The position numbers and the translations under genes were made by a program. DNA of 64,000 nt from Hirschia sp964352025 (GTDB taxonomy: Bacteria; Pseudomonadota; Alphaproteobacteria; Caulobacterales; Hyphomonadaceae). Positions 8,034 to 17,740 of the stretch are shown piece by piece; the stretch's first letter is position 1; each line of letters starts with the position of its first letter. A model generated the notes under the pieces. That model was not told the origin of the DNA. It saw only the letters and a list, made by a program, of their open reading frames with translations, and ran no database searches. Location: the NCBI GenBank assembly GCA_964352025.1, contig CAYGPZ010000007.1:73696-137695 (forward strand), read 5' to 3'.

Positions 8034-9314
8034 CTAATTCGAATACGGACTTGGTGGTAGATTAAATAGTTTTTCTACCGCTAACGCCGCACTCAGCGTT
8101 TTTGCATCCGTATTTTCAGCTCCGATAACCTGACAGGATAAAGGTAAGTCCTCTTTACTTAGTCCGGTGAACACTGCAGTCGCAGGAAGCGCCGCAAAAT
8201 TTGCCCACGCTGTAAAATCAGCTTGATTTGCCGGAACGACATCATCAAATGAAAAAGCAGTTTGCGGTGCAGTCGGTGCTATCACAACATCAACGCTTTC
8301 AAACAATTGGCGCGCTGCATCCCGCACTTCAATGATGTGCTGATAAGCATTTTCCAGCTCTTCATCTGGACGCGCTGCACCCCAAGCCATCAATTTCTTG
8401 AACAAGGGTGTAAATCCGGCACCGTCCTGTTCTAGCATTTCAGAATGAATTTGCTTTGCTTCACTTTCAGAGATCAACAATCCAGCACGTCTTGATTTTC
8501 CAAACAAGTAAGCTGGTGGCTTAACATTCTGGATTGATGCGCCCGATTCTTTTAATTGGCTGACAACATCGGCAAACCCATTTTTCACATCGGCGTCAAC
8601 ATCAACATCTTCTTCACCGTCCCAGATACCAATTCGCAAATCACTGAGTGTAACGTCATCCAACTTAGTCGGTTGTGAACTCATCACACCAAGCACTTCC
8701 GCCAGTTCTGCAACCGACCTTGCATGTGGTCCAACATGATCCAACGTGTGGGACAACGCCAATACACCTGCATCAGGGACCAGATGGGTTGTCGGCTTAT
8801 GTCCTTGCACGCCGCAATACGCAGACGGAATTCGCACGCTTCCCATGGTATCTGACCCAAGCGCGATATCACATAATCCCGCAGCCACTGCACAACCAGA
8901 CCCGCCAGATGATCCACCCGGCGTAAATCCGTCTTTCCAAGGGTTTTGTGTGCGCCCAAAAGTCACGTTATCCGTTGTCGCGCCCAATGCACCTTCATGC
9001 ATATTGACGATGCCCAGAATGACAGCACCTGCTTCCTTTAAGCGCGCCACCACAACAGCATCTTCAGCCGCAATATTATTCTGATAAGCTTCAATGCCCG
9101 CGTGATGCGGCAAACCACTGACAGCAATGTTTGCCTTTACAGCGATACACCAGCCATCAATAGCTGAGCGCGCGCGACCATCTTTAAGTCTCAGGTCTGA
9201 CGCTTTTGCTTCTTCAGCGGCTTCATCTAGACGCAAACTCACATAAGCATTCAAATGCGAGTTTAACGTCTCAATGCGTCCCTTATAATATTGAAAGCGT
9301 TCTATTGGTGTCAT
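8034..9314 (-). CDS. Amidase signature family amidohydrolase
   Basis: 426 residues. The Ser-cisSer-Lys triad is visible: Lys in AVKANIAVSGLP, cis-Ser region in SDTMGSVRIPSAYCG, and the Gly/Ser-rich TPGGSSGGSGCAVAAGL. It hydrolyses an amide, substrate unspecified; it is about 50 residues shorter than GatA. It is the last gene of a coupled operon: its ATG overlaps the stop of the PaaK-like gene by one base (TAATG). Together with the deacetylases and nitrilase homologue it points to an amide or imide intermediate. Confidence 0.88.
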   Translation of the reverse strand: MTPIERFQYYKGRIETLNSHLNAYVSLRLDEAAEEAKASDLRLKDGRARSAIDGWCIAVKANIAVSGLPHHAGIEAYQNNIAAEDAVVVARLKEAGAVILGIVNMHEGALGATTDNVTFGRTQNPWKDGFTPGGSSGGSGCAVAAGLCDIALGSDTMGSVRIPSAYCGVQGHKPTTHLVPDAGVLALSHTLDHVGPHARSVAELAEVLGVMSSQPTKLDDVTLSDLRIGIWDGEEDVDVDADVKNGFADVVSQLKESGASIQNVKPPAYLFGKSRRAGLLISESEAKQIHSEMLEQDGAGFTPLFKKLMAWGAARPDEELENAYQHIIEVRDAARQLFESVDVVIAPTAPQTAFSFDDVVPANQADFTAWANFAALPATAVFTGLSKEDLPLSCQVIGAENTDAKTLSAALAVEKLFNLPPSPYSN

Positions 9315-10705
9315 TAGAAACGCTCATCTATCAAACGAATTGGTTTTTGGCGCACTTCCGTTTGAGTCAGCTTCGCAAGATCACCTGGAGCCGATAACTC
9401 AATTCCACAATCAATACCAAGCTTTTGCTTCAAGAAGGCCTTATACTTTGCCACCTCAAGCTCACCTCGAGGGCCTTTTACTTCCGCACAGACGATAAAC
9501 TCATCACGGCCGGACGCGTCTCTCTCTGCTTTACAAATGAATTCACCATCGAAGTTATCTAACTCTTCAAGTAGTGGTCCCATGGCTTGCGGGAAAATGT
9601 TGATCCCACGAATTTTGACCATGTTGTCTGAACGGCCAAGGAAGCCTTCAATACGTTTGAAGTTCAAACCAAGTTTTGACTCATCTGTCCGAACCCGCGT
9701 CACATCGTGTGTGTTAAAACGAATGATTGGGTAAATATCATCTTTGTAGAGACACGTACAAACCATGTCGCCTTCGTCACCATCGGCAACTAGCGCACCA
9801 CTATCAATGTTACAAACTTCTAGGAATTGTGCATCTTCCATAACGTACAATCCGTCACGGTCAGGGCCTTCACCAGCAATACATCCAGTATCACCAACTC
9901 CATACCAATCGTAACAGTCTACGCCACCCCAAGACTCGGACAAGCTAGATTTATCTTCACGGCCAAGGTGACCAGAAATCATTCTGATGTTGAGGTCTTT
10001 AACAGGATCAATACCCTGCTCGACAGCAACACGCGCAAGCTTCTTGATGTAGTCAGCAAATCCGACAATCACTGTCGCGCCAAAATCCTTCATCAACTCG
10101 ACTTGTTTTACTGAACGAGTTTCAACACCCGTACCAGCAGACATGAAGATTGAGCTTGTCCAGTGGATCACAGATTCACGAACATAGTGCCCACCATTGA
10201 TCATGCCGTGCCCATATACAGAGTGCACAACATCGTCAGGTTGAAGACCTTGGAAACGGAACAAACGACCAAGAAGCAGGTTTTGTGCTTCACGGCTTTT
10301 CGCACCAAACAATAGAACTTGAGGCGTTCCAGTTGTTCCAGATGTTGTGTGCATAATCACCGGTGGACGGCCGTCAGGATACGTATTGAAACCGGAGAAA
10401 TCACCTAGCGGAGCAGATCTTGCGATTGAATCCATAATGTCTTTTTTATCAAACATTGGAAGCGAAGAAAGCGTCTCAAGGCCTTTGATGTCACCCGGCT
10501 CTACACCAGCATCACCCCATAATTTTTGGTAAAACGGGATTTGCCAAGCGCGCTCGACACAACGTGCAAACAGTTTGTTTTGGTGTGCACGGATTTCGTC
10601 TTTGCTTTTCTTAGCAAAAGCGACGAAATCATCCCCAATAGGGTGATCTTTCTGAAGTTGATCCCAATCAACAGAGTTGAAATAATTTTTATGTTTGTCA
10701 GCCAT
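9314..10705 (-). CDS. PaaK-like acyl/aryl-CoA ligase (AMP-forming)
   Basis: 463 residues of the phenylacetate-CoA ligase branch of adenylate-forming enzymes. It shows HTTSGTTGTPQVLLFG (phosphate loop), YDWYGVGDTGCIAGEG and IRFNTHDVTRVR, with the C-terminal lid FLGRSDNMVKIRGINIFPQ. It should activate a carboxylate with ATP and CoA. AGGAGG lies inside the end of the upstream MmgE/PrpD gene, whose stop directly abuts this ATG (TAAATG). The substrate is unknown; an aromatic ring is not required by the sequence. Confidence 0.85.
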   Translation of the reverse strand: MADKHKNYFNSVDWDQLQKDHPIGDDFVAFAKKSKDEIRAHQNKLFARCVERAWQIPFYQKLWGDAGVEPGDIKGLETLSSLPMFDKKDIMDSIARSAPLGDFSGFNTYPDGRPPVIMHTTSGTTGTPQVLLFGAKSREAQNLLLGRLFRFQGLQPDDVVHSVYGHGMINGGHYVRESVIHWTSSIFMSAGTGVETRSVKQVELMKDFGATVIVGFADYIKKLARVAVEQGIDPVKDLNIRMISGHLGREDKSSLSESWGGVDCYDWYGVGDTGCIAGEGPDRDGLYVMEDAQFLEVCNIDSGALVADGDEGDMVCTCLYKDDIYPIIRFNTHDVTRVRTDESKLGLNFKRIEGFLGRSDNMVKIRGINIFPQAMGPLLEELDNFDGEFICKAERDASGRDEFIVCAEVKGPRGELEVAKYKAFLKQKLGIDCGIELSAPGDLAKLTQTEVRQKPIRLIDERF

Positions 10706-12079
10706 TTAGGCCTCCTGTCCACTAGCAAGACGGGAAAGACAGGCGCTATCGTCCAGCGTTTCCAAATTGTCTGTATGATGAATAAGAATGTCTTCGATTT
10801 TCGGGTTGGATTGCTTCCAACCAAAACTGCAACAAGACCGAAATTTTTCGATGTGTTGGTCGCGGGTCATAGGTTGAGCCGGAGAACCAAATAGGGCGTC
10901 AATTGTAACGATATGCTCACGCCCATCTTTCAATAAAGCGGTCGCGGTCTGAGGGGCAAATGCAGCGGGATCTGGATGCCCGTCATTTTCAACGGTAATT
11001 TTGCTCGCAAGCGACCGTATACCTGCATCATTCAATGAATGATTTTCAAAATCCTGAAGCGTTACATTTCCTTTTAAAAGCGCAACAGCACCTGAATATT
11101 GGAAACACAACCGCGCATAATTGGCTGGCATGTCTTCAATTATCGGCCGCCCTACCAATCGCTCAATTATTGGAGGCGCGCTAAGAACTAACTTATCTAG
11201 GTTATCTGCTGTAACGCCCTGTTCTTTCAATTTTTGAACGAGAACAATACCACCCTGTGCGGCTCTACCGGTCGGGAATGGTTTATGACTGACCTGGGCA
11301 ATACGCCATGTCTTACCCAGCGCTTTTGTAACATCTGTCAGGTCATACTCGTCTTCAAAAAGATTGAAATATCCAAACGGGCCTTCCAAACTATCATTAG
11401 GACCTTCCATACCCAATTCAGCGAGATCACAAGCCATGATCGAACCACGAGCACCTGCGCCAATTTGGACAGGCAAAGCGGGTTTGCCTTCGACATGAGA
11501 TTGCATTGTGCCGGAGCAAAATGCCAATGCATATCCAAGCGCATTCTTAGTTTTCTCTTCGTCAAAACCACGCAATTTAGAGATACCTAACGTGGCACCA
11601 AAAATACCTGCATTAGCAGGACGAAAGAACTTAATCGGAGAAGATACTGCAACACCTATGCTTGCCGAAAAATCAACTGCAACAGCTAAAGAAGTCGCTA
11701 AGTTTTGTCCTGAAACAGGCTCTTTTTGACTGTCGATTTCAGCCATGATCGCGGATAAAATCGTCGCTAATGGGTGCACCACCGCAGGCTCATGAACACA
11801 ATCATATTCCTGACAGTGTATTTGAAACCCGTTTACAAACGCCGCATTGGCTGGTGTCGTTGCAAAACCATTATTTCCCCAAACATAGGAATTACCGCCA
11901 TCTGCCCAGCGAGATGCAGACTGCCTAATCTTGGATGTGAGAGGCGCACTCGCCCCTGCAATGCCAACGCCTATTGTATCGAGTAGAAACGTTTTTACAG
12001 CTATAATCGCTTCAGGTGATAGATCAGCATATTTCGTATCTATGCCGTGTCTTACAATCGCATCGATGAACTTGCTCAT
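10706..12079 (-). CDS. MmgE/PrpD family protein (copy 1)
   Basis: 457 residues of the MmgE/PrpD fold, which includes 2-methylcitrate dehydratase and cis-aconitate decarboxylase. Seen are an N-terminal helical part (FLLDTIGVGIAGASAP), NGFQIHCQEYDCVHEPAVVHPLATILSA, FGATLGISKLRGFD and KPFPTGRAAQGGIVL, and a C-terminal domain. Its start overlaps the previous MmgE/PrpD gene by 4 bases (ATGA). Two different paralogues in one operon suggest a heteromeric enzyme or two successive dehydration/isomerisation steps on a branched polycarboxylate. The activity is not assignable by sequence. Confidence 0.85.
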   Translation of the reverse strand: MSKFIDAIVRHGIDTKYADLSPEAIIAVKTFLLDTIGVGIAGASAPLTSKIRQSASRWADGGNSYVWGNNGFATTPANAAFVNGFQIHCQEYDCVHEPAVVHPLATILSAIMAEIDSQKEPVSGQNLATSLAVAVDFSASIGVAVSSPIKFFRPANAGIFGATLGISKLRGFDEEKTKNALGYALAFCSGTMQSHVEGKPALPVQIGAGARGSIMACDLAELGMEGPNDSLEGPFGYFNLFEDEYDLTDVTKALGKTWRIAQVSHKPFPTGRAAQGGIVLVQKLKEQGVTADNLDKLVLSAPPIIERLVGRPIIEDMPANYARLCFQYSGAVALLKGNVTLQDFENHSLNDAGIRSLASKITVENDGHPDPAAFAPQTATALLKDGREHIVTIDALFGSPAQPMTRDQHIEKFRSCCSFGWKQSNPKIEDILIHHTDNLETLDDSACLSRLASGQEA

Positions 12080-13386
12080 GACAACATCTCTTCTATCTTA
12101 GAAACAGCGCCACGAATGCTCTGACCGCTATTACCTTGAACGATATTTTCTATGAGATCAGATGCTTGAGTTTCATCGGCACCGCCCCACAGCAATAATG
12201 TCTTGGCTTTATCTATCAATTGTTTGTCGGCCACTGGGTTTTCAGGATCACCAAGTGCATTAGCGATAACAACGGTTAAACCATCGGCTTCAATTTCCGC
12301 TCCAAATTGCGCTGGAAATGCTGAGTCATATGGCTCAGAAATTTCTACACTCACTTTGCTACGTAAAGCTTTCACATCTTCAAGGTTGAGCGCGTCGAGT
12401 TCAAAATCTTTTAACTCCGGCTTGTCTTTCAACAAACAGATCGCAACCGCGTGCTGAATTGAAAACTTAGCTTCGATAACGGTTTGTGGAGAAGGTTTAT
12501 CGCAAAACTTTAGCGCATCACCATATGTTCGCACTGTAATTTGGCTCGGTAGCTGATCACCAGATAGCTTCGTTTTTAGCTCCATAGCAGCATCGATGGC
12601 CGCATGTGCATGGCGGCAAGCAGGCCATGGTTTGAAGCTAACTTCATTTATCAACCAAGACGCATGGTAATCTCTTAAAACATCTTCATGATTAGCATCG
12701 CCACATGTTGCTTTGAAAAAGCCTTGAGCCCCCTCTAAAATGCTTAAAGGCCCAAGATAGCCGCGACTAGCAAGCTTCGCAGCATCGTAACCGGCTCTAG
12801 CTGCATTTGATGTGTGAAGCTGCTTTCCCATGCTTTGAGGTTCATGACGTGTTTGCCACAGACCAGCAGAAGCACTTTGCGCTAAAGCCATTGCGTGTGC
12901 AGTCTTTGCTACATCCAAATTCAAGAGTGAAGCACACCCTGCCGCAGCGCCTATCGGGCCACATGTTCCGGTATTATGCCATATCGCATAGTGCTCTACA
13001 CCAACTGCACGACCTAACCTGATTGTTGCTTCATACCCTCGGACGATTGCGATCAGAACATCTTCTAATTTCGCATCCAATTCATTCGCGACTGCCATGA
13101 TCGCTGGAATAATAGAAGGCCCAGGATGAAGAAGCGCGCGCTTGTCCACATCGTCCATCTCTAGGACATTGCCAAGTGCACCCCAGAAATAGGCATCATT
13201 GATGTCGCCAGATTTGCGACCTTCACGCATGATGTTTCCAACGGGTGAATTTACGCCACCTGCCGCACAACCGATCCAATCAAGCAAGTGAAGTCGAGCA
13301 CGATTAATATCGCGTTCTTCAACGTCTTTACTGAGCAGATCAGCCAGTCTTTCTAAAATTGATATATTTTCTATTTGTCCGGACAT
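12076..13386 (-). CDS. MmgE/PrpD family protein (copy 2)
   Basis: 436 residues, the first gene of the minus-strand operon 13386 to 8034. Family marks are LLDWIGCAAGGVNSPVG, EMDDVDKRALLHPGPSIIPAIMAVANE, WHNTGTCGPIGAAAGCASLL and FKPWPACRHAHAAIDAAMEL. It is clearly diverged from its neighbour copy. The start codon region encodes MSGQIEN, and its bases form the palindrome TGTCCGGACA, so initiation and a possible operator coincide. The divergent CoA transferase gene begins 64 bases away. Confidence 0.85.
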   Translation of the reverse strand: MSGQIENISILERLADLLSKDVEERDINRARLHLLDWIGCAAGGVNSPVGNIMREGRKSGDINDAYFWGALGNVLEMDDVDKRALLHPGPSIIPAIMAVANELDAKLEDVLIAIVRGYEATIRLGRAVGVEHYAIWHNTGTCGPIGAAAGCASLLNLDVAKTAHAMALAQSASAGLWQTRHEPQSMGKQLHTSNAARAGYDAAKLASRGYLGPLSILEGAQGFFKATCGDANHEDVLRDYHASWLINEVSFKPWPACRHAHAAIDAAMELKTKLSGDQLPSQITVRTYGDALKFCDKPSPQTVIEAKFSIQHAVAICLLKDKPELKDFELDALNLEDVKALRSKVSVEISEPYDSAFPAQFGAEIEADGLTVVIANALGDPENPVADKQLIDKAKTLLLWGGADETQASDLIENIVQGNSGQSIRGAVSKIEEMLS

Positions 13387-13390
13387 ATTA
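13374..13390. promoter_or_regulatory. Second operator type, TGTCCGGACA palindrome
   Basis: TTTGTCCGGACATATTA covers the ATG of the MmgE/PrpD gene at 13386. The 10-base core TGTCCGGACA is perfectly symmetrical and recurs as TTGTCCGGACAA at 23822-23833 before the CitE-like gene. This suggests a second regulator or a co-regulator. Confidence 0.45.
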
Positions 13391-13448
13391 TAGTGCTAGC
13401 ATACCAATAGTGAAAATGTGAACCCCAAAACCATACTACAGGTAAAAT

Positions 13449-13464
13449 AAATGATATACCATTT
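13449..13464. promoter_or_regulatory. Regulon operator AAATGATATACCATTT over start codon
   Basis: A consensus site whose fourth-to-fifth bases form part of the ATG at 13451 of the CoA transferase gene, so a bound repressor would sit on the initiation region. A degenerate copy (AATTGATATATTTTCT) lies at 13357-13372, inside the start of the divergent gene. Confidence 0.65.
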
Positions 13465-14716
13465 AATTTCGGATGCATTAAAAAATTTCCGGAAAGACCT
13501 CCCTACCAACGTCAGATTGTATGTTGCGGGCTGTAGTGGTGAGCCAATCGCAGTCGCTAATGCGATGAAAGATAACCCGGATTTGGGTAAAGATACGACC
13601 TTTCTTGGAATATGGATCCCAGGCGTCAATAAAACTGATTGGGCTAGCATTCACCCTAGTTCTAAAGCTGAAAGTATTTTCCTAAGCGCTGATTTACGCT
13701 CTTCATTTGAAAATGGTGACACACAATTCTTGCCATTATCTTATAATCAAAGCTGGAGATGGCTAAGTCAGACCCCTGTTGACGCGGCTATAGTTATGGT
13801 CAGCCCACCTGATACAGACGGAAATGTAAGCCTTGGTGTATCAGCAGATTTTTCCCAAGCCCTTCTAGATCGCGAGGATATTCCTGTATTCGGCCTCATC
13901 AACCATGCAATGCCAGATGCACCTAATTCACAAAAATATCCGCTATCGCGTTTTCACATATTAGCCGAAACCAACACGCCGCTTATACAAATTCCTGTCG
14001 CGACCCTACCCGATACTTTTTCAAGCATTGGAGAACATATTGCGTCACTCATTGAAGACGGCGACACACTGCAATTTGGACTAGGAAATGTTCAGCAAGC
14101 GGTTTTGCAAAGCCTAAAAAACCACAAAAACCTAAAAATTCACGCTGGCATGATCTCCGACCCGCTAATCGATCTCTTCCACACTAATGCAATCAGTGAA
14201 GAACCCAATGCTGTCACAACCGGTGTCGCAATTGGAACTGACGAATTATATGATTTTGCCAAAGCACAGAAAAACATCTCATTCAGACCTGTCAGTTACA
14301 CTCACTCGATCGCGACTCTCTCAGCAATTCCAAATCTAAAAGCAATCAACTCGGCAATCGAAGTTGACCTCTTTGGACAGGCAAATGCTGAATTCATAAA
14401 TGGAAAACAAATCTCAGGAACAGGCGGATTGGTCGATTTCCTAAGAGGTGCAGCAATCGCTCCCAATGGACGCGGTATAATTGCCCTTACATCAACTGCA
14501 AGACGGGGAAGCCTGACTAGAATTGTTCCGCGACTTAAACCAAATGCGACGTCTATATCTCGCGCTGACATGGACACAGTCGTAACAGAACACGGTATTG
14601 CGGAACTCAAAGATAAATCTATAGAAGAGCGCGCTCAGGCACTTATCTCCATTGCAGATCCGACATTCAGGGATGAACTACACACTGAGTGGTCAAACAT
14701 TAGGAAGTCGCTTTAG
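13451..14716 (+). CDS. Acetyl-CoA hydrolase/transferase family CoA transferase
   Basis: 421 residues of the AcH/Cat1/4-hydroxybutyrate CoA transferase family: VYVAGCSGEPIAV-like start (LYVAGCSGEP), AAIVMVSPPDTDGNVSLGVSADF, DTLQFGLGNVQQAVL, SAIEVDLFGQANAEFINGKQISGTGGLVDF (the Glu of IEVDLFGQ is the expected catalytic residue) and TEHGIAEL. It moves CoA between carboxylates; itaconate CoA transferase RipA of Yersinia is a known member. ATG 13451 lies inside an operator, with only a weak AGG upstream; no better in-frame start is seen. A GntR regulator gene follows two bases later, implying an autoregulated pair. Confidence 0.85.
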   Translation: MIYHLISDALKNFRKDLPTNVRLYVAGCSGEPIAVANAMKDNPDLGKDTTFLGIWIPGVNKTDWASIHPSSKAESIFLSADLRSSFENGDTQFLPLSYNQSWRWLSQTPVDAAIVMVSPPDTDGNVSLGVSADFSQALLDREDIPVFGLINHAMPDAPNSQKYPLSRFHILAETNTPLIQIPVATLPDTFSSIGEHIASLIEDGDTLQFGLGNVQQAVLQSLKNHKNLKIHAGMISDPLIDLFHTNAISEEPNAVTTGVAIGTDELYDFAKAQKNISFRPVSYTHSIATLSAIPNLKAINSAIEVDLFGQANAEFINGKQISGTGGLVDFLRGAAIAPNGRGIIALTSTARRGSLTRIVPRLKPNATSISRADMDTVVTEHGIAELKDKSIEERAQALISIADPTFRDELHTEWSNIRKSL

Positions 14717-14718
14717 CT

Positions 14719-15438
14719 ATGACAAAAGATACGCTACCTCGCTACAGGCAACTTGCAGATACGCTTCGTGAAAAGATCACGTCGGGTGCGTTAAAAGCAG
14801 GAGATGCATTTCCGACTGAAATGGAAATTTGCGCTGATCATTCAGTATCGCGCCACACAGCTCGAGAAGCGCTTCGTATCTTGACCGAGGAACGTTTGAT
14901 CACACGCCGTCGCCGCGCTGGAACTATTGTTGCCGCGCCTGGTTCACCAACATTTGCTCAACCCATTGGTGACTTTGATTCTATTCTTCAATACGCCCGC
15001 GAAGCGAGACTTATCATCAATGATGAAGGTATTTGCGATGAATACGGAATTGAACGCTTCGATCTGGTTGGAGACTTCAAATGGTTTCGAGGCATTCGAG
15101 CCGTCGGCGACCAGCCCCCTCAAGCTATCACAGTAGTAACGGTACGCGCCGATATTGCGCCAGAAAACAAAGACGTCATGAACTCTCTGACGGGTCCAAT
15201 TTCTGAGTGGATTGAAAAAAACAAAGAAGAGAGCGTCAAAAACGTAACTCAACGCATGGAAGCCGTCGCACTGACAACAGATCAAGCAAAATTGCTAGAT
15301 GTGGAACCTAAAAGCCCGGCTTTGCGAACTGTTCGACGTTATTCCAATGCTGCGGAGGAAACTTTCCTGGTATCAGAAAGCTTCCACCCAGCGAACAGAT
15401 TTGCTTACGAAATCAACTTAACGCGGACGAATGGTTAG
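14719..15438 (+). CDS. GntR family regulator, HutC type (UTRA domain)
   Basis: 239 residues: winged helix LPRYRQLADTLREKI, FPTEMEICADHSVSRHTAREALRILTEERLITRRRRAGTIV (residues about 5-70), then a UTRA domain ending in ALRTVRRYSNAAEETFLVSESFHP. It is co-transcribed with the CoA transferase, whose start region carries a regulon operator. Negative autoregulation is therefore the simplest model, making this the stronger candidate for reading the 16-base sites. ATG 14719 has AGGAAG about 11 bases upstream. Its end overlaps the convergent VOC gene by 4 bases. Confidence 0.9.
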   Translation: MTKDTLPRYRQLADTLREKITSGALKAGDAFPTEMEICADHSVSRHTAREALRILTEERLITRRRRAGTIVAAPGSPTFAQPIGDFDSILQYAREARLIINDEGICDEYGIERFDLVGDFKWFRGIRAVGDQPPQAITVVTVRADIAPENKDVMNSLTGPISEWIEKNKEESVKNVTQRMEAVALTTDQAKLLDVEPKSPALRTVRRYSNAAEETFLVSESFHPANRFAYEINLTRTNG

Positions 15439-16529
15439 TTCAGTTTTTCATAGATTTCCAAACGACCACCATCGGGTGCCGCAAGTGAAACGATCTTAAC
15501 TTCACCTATGCCAACGAGCGAAAGCGTCTCCATATCTGTCAGAAATTCCCCGCCACGCTGGGTAATCGCTGCCATTGTCGCTTCTAAATCTTCAACAGGC
15601 CAACGCGAAACTGATAGACCATAATTGTAAGGCAACGCTTTTGCTGACAAATCACTGCCGCTCGCGCCCTCAAACTTCACAAGCTCAACAGACCCATCAT
15701 TTATGCCTTGAGGGTGTAAGATATAAACATCCCGCGGCACCTGAGTTGCGGTTTCAAACGGCAGTCCGAGCACATTTGGTCCTGCAACCTTACTCACTCC
15801 ATTGTGCTCAAGATAGGCTGACATCCCAAGTACACCTTGAAAGAACTCGCGCGAAGCATCCATATCCCGAACCATTTGGGTACAGTTGAATGAGCGGCTC
15901 ATTACTTTGAGGTTTGGCCACCCTTCTAAGGTCGGTTTTAAACGTTCGATAAAGGCGACGCGCACGCCATCTGGGCCACGCGCAATCCACTCAATCACTT
16001 CAAAAGGACCAAATACATACTGGATAGGCTCTGAGTCACCCTGCCATCCTCGATCAATCATCTTCTGACGAAGATCACGCAGTCCAAGGACCCGAACATT
16101 CAGGTCGAAATATCCACCGGTATCCCACGGACGATCATCGACGCGAATATAATCTTGCTCAACACCATCCAGCTCGACAAAACGTATACTGCCCTTTGTG
16201 GAACCAATATTCGCGAATACAGTTTCCTGCCCTGTAGCCGTTGCAGGCATTCCCCACAATTTGTGCAAGGCGGGATCTATAGGAGAGGTTTCACGCTCTT
16301 CCCAACCAGCATCCTCAGTTAGAAACGCCCGCCATTGATCGATGTTTCGGGTGGTAATGACAAGCTCACTCCAACCTGTCAGACCCGTCTCGGGTCCATC
16401 AGGTATAGAGAAATCTTTCTTTTCTACAGCTACATGTTCACCATCATGACTAACTTCCGATGGTGCAATATCTGCCTGATTACAAGACGCAATGGCACAA
16501 CAAAGTAAGCTTAGAAAAATCGCTCGCAT
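15435..16529 (-). CDS. VOC (glyoxalase-fold) lipoprotein, two modules
   Basis: 364 residues. The N-terminus MRAIFLSLLCCAIASC is a lipoprotein signal with lipid-anchored Cys16. Two VOC modules follow: TGWSELVITTRNIDQWRAFL onward, and SFNCTQMVRDMDASREFFQGVLG onward. VOC proteins include dioxygenases, isomerases and lyases; this one should act at the membrane on the periplasmic side. It is the third gene of a VOC operon, its ATG overlapping the upstream stop (TAATG). The reaction is unknown. Confidence 0.8.
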   Translation of the reverse strand: MRAIFLSLLCCAIASCNQADIAPSEVSHDGEHVAVEKKDFSIPDGPETGLTGWSELVITTRNIDQWRAFLTEDAGWEERETSPIDPALHKLWGMPATATGQETVFANIGSTKGSIRFVELDGVEQDYIRVDDRPWDTGGYFDLNVRVLGLRDLRQKMIDRGWQGDSEPIQYVFGPFEVIEWIARGPDGVRVAFIERLKPTLEGWPNLKVMSRSFNCTQMVRDMDASREFFQGVLGMSAYLEHNGVSKVAGPNVLGLPFETATQVPRDVYILHPQGINDGSVELVKFEGASGSDLSAKALPYNYGLSVSRWPVEDLEATMAAITQRGGEFLTDMETLSLVGIGEVKIVSLAAPDGGRLEIYEKLN

Positions 16530-17695
16530 TATTCATTTACCTCTTCAAATGCCTCAACAAGAAATTCATTCGATGCCAGAAATGTAGCAACACGAATTTT
16601 ACCATGAATTGGATCGTCGATTTGAATTGGCTCGTGAACAATCGTCGTCCCTGCAGACTGTGCATTTGACATCACGGTATCCAAGCTCTTCACCGGAAAT
16701 GACCACATTCCAATTCCACGATTAGGCACACGTGGCGGTGCATTGCCTTCAATTCCATCCACGTTTTTAAAGTCGACAAACAGCATATGACCACCTGAAC
16801 CATATCCTTTTGCCGCCAAAATTGCGAAACGAAATTCAGAGCCATTAGGCAGACTCATTGCACCATCGGCCCCCGCACTTTTGAAGATACTATCTCTGCG
16901 GATTTCTAACCCTAAAACATCAGTGTAGAATGCTAATACAGGCTCTGATTCATCAACCACTTGCGCAGAATAGCCAGGACCTCCCAGAACACCATCTGTG
17001 TCGATTGCACCTAATGGATCCATGCCAACGCGGGTAATACCAACGCCATGCACAAAGTCTGGTGCGTCAAAAATTGTTTCTTGAATCTCGTACATTGATC
17101 CATCTAGACGCGGCACTTCGTAGATCTCGTGCTCGTTTCGCGCCCCAAATCCAAGACCACGAATTTTGGCGTCCAGTGCGACATTATCCATGTTTGGAAA
17201 GCCCATTGAAAATCCACCATAAGATCGTGAATCCCAAGATGCATGGACATGAGGTGTTGCTTTGTTCAGCAATAATACTCGGATACTCATTGCTTCCCGC
17301 CCATTTACGAGAGCATTTGGCCGGGTAAGACTATACTCCTGCCAATCAACATCGTCGGGAACAGCCCATAAAGCACGTTGATTATCTTTAGTCTCTGATG
17401 AGATGTCGAAGGGGCCGGTCAGTGTCATGCCCATGCCATCAACATAGAAACGCTTTGTTCCTTCTAGGTCAGTCGTCGAGAGCGTCACCGTTTGAAGCGG
17501 AAGAGCAAGTGCATCAGCCTTTGAACTTTTGGGCGACATTGAATCAAGTGGATTGAAGCCTTCAGCAACTTTTACATCCGATGCGCTTTCTTCAACAGGC
17601 GCTGCACTTTGACTTTCTTGATCCTTCTTTGGTTCGCATGCCACAAGCCCGATTATAATGAGCGATGCGGCTATGCCAAATACATGTTTATTCAT
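16529..17695 (-). CDS. VOC (glyoxalase-fold) lipoprotein, two modules
   Basis: About 388 residues. A signal peptide ending in GLVAC (Cys20 from the chosen start) marks a lipoprotein; an acidic linker follows. VOC modules start near LQTVTLSTTDLEGTKRFYVDGMG and SAQVVDESEPVLAFYTDVLG. ATG 17695 is preferred over TTG 17701 because GGAAGG at about 17706-17711 is nine bases before it. It is a paralogue of the next gene and of 17741-18859, so the operon encodes three exported VOC proteins. The substrate is unknown. Confidence 0.8.
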   Translation of the reverse strand: MNKHVFGIAASLIIIGLVACEPKKDQESQSAAPVEESASDVKVAEGFNPLDSMSPKSSKADALALPLQTVTLSTTDLEGTKRFYVDGMGMTLTGPFDISSETKDNQRALWAVPDDVDWQEYSLTRPNALVNGREAMSIRVLLLNKATPHVHASWDSRSYGGFSMGFPNMDNVALDAKIRGLGFGARNEHEIYEVPRLDGSMYEIQETIFDAPDFVHGVGITRVGMDPLGAIDTDGVLGGPGYSAQVVDESEPVLAFYTDVLGLEIRRDSIFKSAGADGAMSLPNGSEFRFAILAAKGYGSGGHMLFVDFKNVDGIEGNAPPRVPNRGIGMWSFPVKSLDTVMSNAQSAGTTIVHEPIQIDDPIHGKIRVATFLASNEFLVEAFEEVNE

Positions 17696-17740
17696 GGCCA
17701 ATGTCCTTCCCCGAAACAGCCCATTGATTGAGCCTTATTT

